Assembly (NCBI GenBank): GCA_030430725.1
Contig: JAUIKP010000072.1
Span: forward strand, 1 to 10,437
Direction of reading: 5' to 3'
DNA length: 10,437 bases
DNA from: Nitrospiria bacterium
Lineage (GTDB): Bacteria > Nitrospirota > Nitrospiria > Nitrospirales > UBA8639
The translations under genes were made by a program, and so were the position numbers. The notes below the pieces were generated by a model. It was not told where the DNA came from and made no database searches. It saw only the letters and a program-made list of their open reading frames with translations. Numbering within the stretch: position 1 is the first letter of the stretch; the number at the start of each line of letters is the position of its first letter. Below are positions 5,456 through 10,437 of the stretch, one piece after another.

Positions 5456-5458
5456 ACC

Positions 5459-5500
5459 ATGGAGTCGACCTGCGAGATGTACGAGAAGGATGTCCGGTAA
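5459..5500 (+). other. Short in-frame mini-ORF ending just before fliR, with a dyad at the fliR start
   Basis: ATG codons at 5459 and 5477 open a frame of 13 or 7 codons ending in TAA (5498-5500). It is in the same frame as fliR, whose GTG at 5504 comes three bases after the stop. The dyad CCGGTAACCGG (5494-5504) covers this stop and reaches the first base of the fliR GTG. Reinitiation after the mini-ORF could help translate fliR, whose own AAGGA (5486-5490) is 13 bases from the start. Chance is also possible. Confidence 0.2.
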
Positions 5501-5503
5501 CCG

Positions 5504-6289
5504 GTGGTTCACTGGGATGTCGCGATTCAGCAAGTGTGGCAATTCGTGGTCGTGCTCGTGCGCACGGCCGTTATCCTGTCGGCGTTACCGTTGCTGGGGG
5601 GGCGATCCGTTCCGAGTCGCATCAAAATCGGAATGGCGGTGATCATTGCCATTCTCCTGATGCCTATCGTCACGTTTACCCTTCCACCCAATTGGTTGGA
5701 ACCCGGAAATCTGGTCATCGCGTTGGGTGCCGAATTGCTTGTGGGTCTGGTCTTAGGCTTGGCCCTGCGTTTACTCATGACAGCGGTGGAGTTAGCGGGA
5801 AGTGTGATGGGTTTTCAAGTAGGGTTTGCTATGGCCGGAGTGTTGGATCCTGTCACCCAAGTGGAGACCCCGGTGTTTGGTCAGCTACTGACTATTCTGG
5901 CAACCCTTCTGTACTTTCAAGTCGATGGGCATCATTTGGTGTTGTTGGCGTTGGGCAGTAGTTTCCTGTTGATTCCCCCCTTTGGCGCCCATTTAAGCGC
6001 CCCCCTAATGAACGATGTGACTGGAGTGATTCAACGCACCTACGACACGGGAATGAAGCTGGCCTTCCCCGTGATGGGGGCCACATTTTTAGTTCATTTT
6101 ATTATGGGAATTCTTGGCAGGCTGGTTCCTCAACTGAACGTGATGCTCACCAGTTTTCCCATAACAATTGCGGTCGGTTTGTTGGTGTTAGGACTGGGTT
6201 TGCCCTTCATTGCCTTGGTTTTTCAAGACTTTATTATCGGGATGGAAACAGTCTTGTGGGACTTATTACAGGAATTAGGGCATGGCTGA
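5504..6289 (+). CDS. fliR: Flagellar export-gate channel protein FliR
   Basis: FliR is the single-copy subunit that closes the FliP5FliR1 core and contacts FlhB. The 261-residue product is very hydrophobic, with about six membrane segments. It shows the family patterns LPLLGGRSVPSRIKIGMAV near the N-terminus, ELAGSVMGFQVGFAMAGVLD and the segment LGRLVPQLNVMLTSFPI, all characteristic of FliR. The GTG at 5504 is the first possible start after the in-frame TAA at 5498 and gives the normal length. Its ribosome binding site is weak and distant. The 3' end overlaps flhB by eight bases, indicating coupled translation. Confidence 0.95.
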   Translation: MVHWDVAIQQVWQFVVVLVRTAVILSALPLLGGRSVPSRIKIGMAVIIAILLMPIVTFTLPPNWLEPGNLVIALGAELLVGLVLGLALRLLMTAVELAGSVMGFQVGFAMAGVLDPVTQVETPVFGQLLTILATLLYFQVDGHHLVLLALGSSFLLIPPFGAHLSAPLMNDVTGVIQRTYDTGMKLAFPVMGATFLVHFIMGILGRLVPQLNVMLTSFPITIAVGLLVLGLGLPFIALVFQDFIIGMETVLWDLLQELGHG

Positions 6290-7358
6290 GAATAAAGACG
6301 GGGCGGATAAATCAGAGCAACCGAGTCCCAAACGGTTAGCAGAGGCTCGTCGCAAGGGCCAAGTGCCGATGACCCGGGAATTGCCCTCGTTGTTTGTCCT
6401 GTTGGGTGGTGTGGGGCTGCTTTCTCTGTGGGCGCCTCACGCGTTTACTCAATTTTTTAATCATTACCAACAGTGGTTGGCGCAAGCTGGAACCCTTCAG
6501 TTAAGTGCTCAGTCCACACATATCTTGTTGTTAGATATTGCTTCCCAGGCCTTTGTTCCCCTTATTCCGTTCGGCCTCCTGGTTGGGGCGTTTGCCTTTC
6601 TCGCCATTATTCTCCAAACGGGGCCGCTTTGGATTGAAGAGGCCTTGAAACCCAAGCCTTCCAAATTGAATCCCTCTAATGGGTTGAAGCGTATTTTTTC
6701 CTGGAAAGGGGTCGTCGATCTTTTAAAGTCCTTGCTCAAATTGGCGAGCGTGAGTGGAATTGCCTATCTGGTTCTGTCTCATAACCTGCTCGCGATTCTT
6801 CAGCTTCCCCTCCTTCAGTTGACGGAGGCGGTTGGAGGTGTATGGGGTCTGTTGGAGAACATTATGTGGTCGGTCGGAGGGTCCCTGCTTCTCTTGGCGA
6901 TCATCGATTTCGTGTATCAGCGGTGGCAGCATACGGAAGATCACAAGATGACCAAACAGGAAGTTAAAGACGAGTCGAAGGATGTGGAAGGTGATCCGCA
7001 GATTCGATCGCGCCGGCTCAGTTTACAACGGGAACGTGCCCGACAACGGATGTTGCAAGCGGTGCCTAAAGCCGATGTGGTGATTACCAATCCTACTCAC
7101 GTGGCCGTGGCGCTGAGGTATGAAAAGGGAAAAATGGATGCTCCTGTGGTGGTGGCAAAAGGTGCAGGGTTTATGGCTGACAAAATTAAGCAAATCGCGC
7201 GTCATGCGGACGTGCCGATAATTGAAAACCGCAGTTTGGCCCGAGGTCTGTATAAAGCGGTGAAAATCGGTCAGGAGGTGCCGAGTGCGTTGTATCAGGC
7301 GGCTGCCGAAGTCTTGGCCTACGTGTATCGACTGAAGAAAATGCATGAGGGAATGTGA
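6282..7358 (+). CDS. flhB: Flagellar export-gate and substrate-switch protein FlhB
   Basis: FlhB wraps the export channel and, through self-cleavage of its cytoplasmic domain, switches export from rod/hook to filament substrates. The 358-residue product starts with the charged family signature containing KSEQPSPKRLAEARRKGQV (about 10-28). Four membrane segments follow (about 35-50, 88-112, 148-170, 190-212). A charged linker (about 217-255) precedes the autocleavage site NPTH at 270-273, where cleavage occurs between Asn270 and Pro271. The catalytic motif is intact, as is the downstream block VVVAKGAGFMADKIKQIA. The start lies inside the end of fliR, with AGGA about eight bases upstream. 155 bp separate it from flhA. 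Confidence 0.97.
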   Translation: MAENKDGADKSEQPSPKRLAEARRKGQVPMTRELPSLFVLLGGVGLLSLWAPHAFTQFFNHYQQWLAQAGTLQLSAQSTHILLLDIASQAFVPLIPFGLLVGAFAFLAIILQTGPLWIEEALKPKPSKLNPSNGLKRIFSWKGVVDLLKSLLKLASVSGIAYLVLSHNLLAILQLPLLQLTEAVGGVWGLLENIMWSVGGSLLLLAIIDFVYQRWQHTEDHKMTKQEVKDESKDVEGDPQIRSRRLSLQRERARQRMLQAVPKADVVITNPTHVAVALRYEKGKMDAPVVVAKGAGFMADKIKQIARHADVPIIENRSLARGLYKAVKIGQEVPSALYQAAAEVLAYVYRLKKMHEGM

Positions 7359-7403
7359 AGACCTCATGTGTGGCGAGTAGAGAGTCTGGATTGGTCAAGA
7401 ATT

Positions 7404-7445
7404 GCTTTCTTCTGCCTCCTCCCTCTCTTCCCATTACGCTTCACG
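7404..7445 (-). repeat. Degenerate heptamer repeat, copy E (minus orientation), in the flhB-flhA gap
   Basis: Read on the minus strand, six 7-base units begin with CGTGAAG (plus-strand 7439-7445) and CGTAATG (7432-7438). The others (7404-7431) are AG-rich. The first unit is identical to that of copy D. The rest of the flhB-flhA gap (7359-7513) has no supported gene; a GAGGTTGAGG 10-mer at 7445-7454 also occurs before fliL (1652-1661). Confidence 0.42.
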
Positions 7446-7513
7446 AGGTTGAGGAAAGTCGTGTGAAAATAGAGGACAAACGGTTGCGAACGCGTTAAGT
7501 GATCAAGGCACCC

Positions 7514-9622
7514 ATGGCATTTGATTCTCAGAAATTACGAGACGAATTGACTCCCGCGCATTATGGGGATGTGCTCTTGCCGATCGGGGTAGTGGGGATG
7601 CTCCTCCTTATGCTTTTACCGCTTCCCCCATTTCTTCTGGACCTTTTTTTATCCTTTAGCATTACCCTGGCTGTCCTGATTTTGCTGGTGACCATGCATG
7701 CCGGTCGTCCTGCCGAGTTTTCCGTCTTCCCCTCAGTGGTGTTGCTCACCACGTTGTTTCGGCTCGCGCTGAACATTGCTTCGACGCGGGCTATTCTTAT
7801 GCATGGGAATGAAGGCCCCGCCGCCGCCGGGCAGGTCATTGCCGTGTTTGGGGAATTTGTGGTGGGAGGAAACTATGCGGTGGGCATTGTGGTCTTCTCA
7901 ATTCTGGTCATCATCAATTTTGTTGTGATCACCAAGGGCGCCACCCGTATTGCGGAGGTCGCTGCGCGGTTTACCCTGGATGCGATGCCCGGTCGGCAAA
8001 TGAGTATTGATGCGGATCTGAATGCGGGAATAATTGACGAAGGAGAAGCACGGAAGCGCCGGGAGGCTATTTCGCAGGAAGCCGATTTTTACGGATCCAT
8101 GGACGGTGCCAGTAAGTTTGTTCGTGGCGATGCGATTGCCGCCCTACTCATTATTTTTATCAACGTCATTGGTGGATTGGGCATCGGTGTATTGGAACAT
8201 GGGATGTCCATTATTGAAGCCGCTAAACGCTTTACGCTGCTGACGGTGGGGGACGCCATTGTGGCTCAAATCCCCGCTCTGATTATGTCGACTGCCGCCG
8301 GTATCATTGTGACTCGTGTTTCGACCAAGACCAGCCTTGGGCGTGATTTAACCGATCAAATCTTTTTTAATCCCCATCTTGTGGCTGCGGTGGCCGGAAT
8401 GCTGTTTTTTTTAGGATTTCTTCCCGGGCTGCCGCATATCGCCTTTTTGTTACTGGGATCAATGACCGCCGGCCTCGCTTATGTGTTGTGGCATCAGAAG
8501 CAAGAAGCCGCACGTCTGAAGCAACTCCCCAAGAAAAAAGATCCGTCGATCTCTTCCGGCACGGAATCGGTGGACTCGGTCACCCCTCCGGATCTAATGG
8601 AGTTGCATGTCGGTTATGGGCTTGTGCCGTTTGTTGATCAAGCCCAGGGAGGGGAGCTGTTAGAACGGATTCGTGCTATCCGGCGCCAAACGGCTCTTGA
8701 TATGGGATTTGTCGTGCCGGCCGTGCATATCCGGGATAATCTTCAGCTCAAACCGCATGAGTACAATATTTTGTTGAAGGGAATTCAGGTGGCCAAGGGG
8801 GAACTAATGCCTCGGCATTTATTGGCCATCAATCCCGGTCATGCCAAAAAGGGCCTACAAGGAAAGCCGGGAAAAGATCCGTGTTTCGGATTGCCGGCCG
8901 TCTGGATTGCCCCGGCAGAAAAAGAGCGGGCTCAAATGGAGGGGTACACCGTCGTCGATGGCCCGGCCATTATTGCCACGCATATGACCGAATTTATTAA
9001 AACCAATGGGCATGAATTGCTGGGTCGCCAAGAGGTCCAGAATTTGCTGGATAACCTCGCTAAGACGTACCCCAAAGTGGTGGATGACTTGATTCCGACT
9101 CAAATATCGTTAGGAGCGGTGGTGAGAATCCTCAAGAATCTCTTACGAGAACGGGTGTCCATCCGCGATTTGCGAACCATTCTGGAAACTGTTGCGGATT
9201 ACACCACTCAGAGTAAGGATCCTGACACCCTGACCGAATATGCTCGGCAAAATTTATCCAGAACGATTTCGTCCCAATACGCCAATCCCGACGGTTTACT
9301 ACAGGTGATCAGCCTGGACCCGATGCTGGATCGTCGTTTGATGGAGGCGATGCGCCCGAGTGGTAATGGAGAGCCGGGTGGGTTGCCTCCCAGTTTGTTG
9401 AATCAGGTGATTCTGTCGGTTCGTCAGGCCATAGAGCGGGTCGTAAGCCAAGGATATCAACCCGTGCTGTTATGTTCCCAGTCGATCCGATCCCAACTGT
9501 ATCGCTTAGTTTCGCCGGGCGTGCATGCGCTGGCGGTACTTTCTCCAAACGAGTTGGACCCTAAGACCCAAATTCAAGCTATTGAAGTTGTGAGGATGCC
9601 ACATGAAGCTGAAACGGTTTGA
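7514..9622 (+). CDS. flhA: Flagellar export-gate protein FlhA
   Basis: FlhA forms the nonameric ring below the channel, uses the proton motive force and docks substrate-chaperone complexes. The ATG at 7514 gives 702 residues (family about 690-700) with AAGG five bases upstream. The GTG at 7499 would add five residues but has no ribosome binding site and directly follows a stop. About eight membrane segments occupy residues 20-325. The conserved FHIPEP loop (about 140-203) reads KGATRIAEVAARFTLDAMPG and MSIDADLNAGIIDEGEARKR with its conserved acidic residues. A linker (about 326-358) leads to the cytoplasmic domain beginning near LHVGYGLVPFVDQAQGGELL and containing DNLQLKPHEYNILLKG. No damage is visible. 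The last 20 bases overlap flhF. Confidence 0.97.
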   Translation: MAFDSQKLRDELTPAHYGDVLLPIGVVGMLLLMLLPLPPFLLDLFLSFSITLAVLILLVTMHAGRPAEFSVFPSVVLLTTLFRLALNIASTRAILMHGNEGPAAAGQVIAVFGEFVVGGNYAVGIVVFSILVIINFVVITKGATRIAEVAARFTLDAMPGRQMSIDADLNAGIIDEGEARKRREAISQEADFYGSMDGASKFVRGDAIAALLIIFINVIGGLGIGVLEHGMSIIEAAKRFTLLTVGDAIVAQIPALIMSTAAGIIVTRVSTKTSLGRDLTDQIFFNPHLVAAVAGMLFFLGFLPGLPHIAFLLLGSMTAGLAYVLWHQKQEAARLKQLPKKKDPSISSGTESVDSVTPPDLMELHVGYGLVPFVDQAQGGELLERIRAIRRQTALDMGFVVPAVHIRDNLQLKPHEYNILLKGIQVAKGELMPRHLLAINPGHAKKGLQGKPGKDPCFGLPAVWIAPAEKERAQMEGYTVVDGPAIIATHMTEFIKTNGHELLGRQEVQNLLDNLAKTYPKVVDDLIPTQISLGAVVRILKNLLRERVSIRDLRTILETVADYTTQSKDPDTLTEYARQNLSRTISSQYANPDGLLQVISLDPMLDRRLMEAMRPSGNGEPGGLPPSLLNQVILSVRQAIERVVSQGYQPVLLCSQSIRSQLYRLVSPGVHALAVLSPNELDPKTQIQAIEVVRMPHEAETV

Positions 9623-10437
9623 AGCCCTTTCATTACAAGAAGCTCTCCAAGCGGTCAAAGCCGAACTGGGACCTGAGGCGGTCATTGTCTCGTCCCGCCG
9701 CATTCAAAAAGGGGGAGGTTTGTTCGGTCTGCTCAGTCAATCCGTCATTGAAGTCACCGCGGCGGTGGATCGTTCGGCTCAAGTGGAAGAAGCACCTGCC
9801 GCACGTGTTGATCGCTCACTTCAGTCCCTCATGGCCAAACGTGTCGTGCCTGATGTGCCGGTTCGCCAACCAGGTCAACCCAAAACCGATTCCAGTTTTT
9901 CGGAAGCCCTTCAGGTGGCGACGGTGCTCGATCCGGTGACTCAGAACCTCCATGAAATGCGCCAGGAAATTCAGCGGTTGCGAGAAGAACAACAAGATCC
10001 TGAACGGGTGTTAGGGCCCTTGAGACAAGAATTGGAAGGTTTGCGGATTGTGGTGGGACAAGTATTGGGAAGTCAGATGGACAAACGGGTTGAAGGGTTA
10101 CCCGGCGATGTGATGGACGTCTACCAGTCGTTGGTGAGTCAGGGCATGAATCCTCAGACTGCACATCATCTGGTTCGCGCAGTAGTGGAAACGCTCGGGA
10201 CTGCCGGTGTGGGAAATCGTGAGGCGATGACAAGTCTGTTGTGGGAACGGATGGAAGAGGGGGTAGCCGTCTCGGGTCCGGCGGTGTCCAAGCAGTTTGG
10301 CCAAAAAGTGATGATGATGGTTGGACCGACAGGGGTGGGAAAAACGACGACCATTGCCAAGTTGGCAGGGTTGGCCCGTCAACAGGATGAGCATCGGCGA
10401 ACCGTGTTGATTACGTTGGATACGTATCGTGTGGCAG
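9603..10437 (+). CDS. flhF: Flagellar biosynthesis protein FlhF (SRP-type GTPase), 3' end cut off
   Basis: FlhF is a GTPase of the signal recognition particle family that directs the first basal-body parts to the cell pole, normally with the MinD-like FlhG. The frame runs from the ATG at 9603 to the window end without a stop, giving 278 visible residues. GAGGA at 9592-9596 lies six bases upstream, inside flhA. The N-terminus MKLKRFEALSLQEALQAVKA with LGPEAVIVSSRRIQKGGG is the usual FlhF B region. A poorly conserved, partly coiled-coil linker (about 100-150) and a helical N domain follow. The G domain starts with the P-loop GPTGVGKTTTIAKLA at 241-255, followed by VLITLDTYRVA. The rest of the G domain lies outside. 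Presence of flhF is the main reason to infer polar flagella. Confidence 0.96.
   Translation, partial: MKLKRFEALSLQEALQAVKAELGPEAVIVSSRRIQKGGGLFGLLSQSVIEVTAAVDRSAQVEEAPAARVDRSLQSLMAKRVVPDVPVRQPGQPKTDSSFSEALQVATVLDPVTQNLHEMRQEIQRLREEQQDPERVLGPLRQELEGLRIVVGQVLGSQMDKRVEGLPGDVMDVYQSLVSQGMNPQTAHHLVRAVVETLGTAGVGNREAMTSLLWERMEEGVAVSGPAVSKQFGQKVMMMVGPTGVGKTTTIAKLAGLARQQDEHRRTVLITLDTYRVA

Noticed and set aside
7392..7405. TGG...TTGC pair in the flhB-flhA gap resembling a sigma-54 promoter
   Set aside because: GG and GC are only 9 bp apart instead of 10 and the -24 sequence TGGTCA is a poor match.
9619..9939. 106-codon + strand frame after flhA
   Set aside because: It is out of frame with FlhF, whose conserved N-terminus and P-loop are read from the ATG at 9603 without a stop to the window end.

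Overview
This window is a flagellar biosynthesis locus of a bacterium with, most likely, a polar flagellum. All genes lie on the + strand. The order is 3' end of flgE (hook), a terminator, a 444-bp gap with a sigma-54 type promoter, then fliL-fliM-fliN-fliO-fliP-fliQ-fliR-flhB-flhA and the 5' part of flhF. The fliLMNOPQR-flhB-flhA-flhF order is the one known from polar flagellates such as Pseudomonas and Vibrio. The protein sequences do not look gammaproteobacterial to me. G+C near 50%, many GTG starts and the general protein style make a Nitrospirota (Nitrospira-like) origin my best guess, but this is tentative and rests on no database comparison.

Region by region: 1-1218 is FlgE without its N-terminus. 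1244-1286 is a strong intrinsic terminator, so the hook gene and the following genes are separate transcription units. 1287-1662 holds no convincing gene. It has a full-consensus -24/-12 promoter (1591-1606), three upstream TTCAGG copies at offsets of 50 and 10 bp (1491-1561), and a perfect 7-bp inverted repeat (1361-1379). From 1663 on, the operon encodes the stator-associated FliL, the C-ring proteins FliM and FliN, the export-gate assembly protein FliO, the gate channel FliP/FliQ/FliR, the substrate-switch protein FlhB, the export-gate protein FlhA, and the SRP-type GTPase FlhF that places flagella at the pole.

The genes work together as one assembly module. FliO helps FliP form a complex with FliQ and FliR; FlhB and FlhA complete the gate inside the MS ring. 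FliM/FliN form the rotor switch that reads CheY-P, and FlhF chooses the site. Junctions are tight at fliO/fliP (4-nt overlap), fliR/flhB (8 nt) and flhA/flhF (20 nt), suggesting translational coupling. Junctions at fliL/fliM, fliM/fliN, fliP/fliQ, fliQ/fliR and flhB/flhA are looser.

The protein content is conventional, and I see no new protein system here. The signals worth a second look are non-coding: a degenerate heptanucleotide repeat (consensus near CGTAAGG) in four separate gaps and in both orientations; hairpins directly after the fliM and fliN stop codons; fliM lacking a nearby ribosome binding site; a 40-codon leader frame ending in an ATGA overlap with fliQ; and the phased repeats upstream of the sigma-54 promoter.
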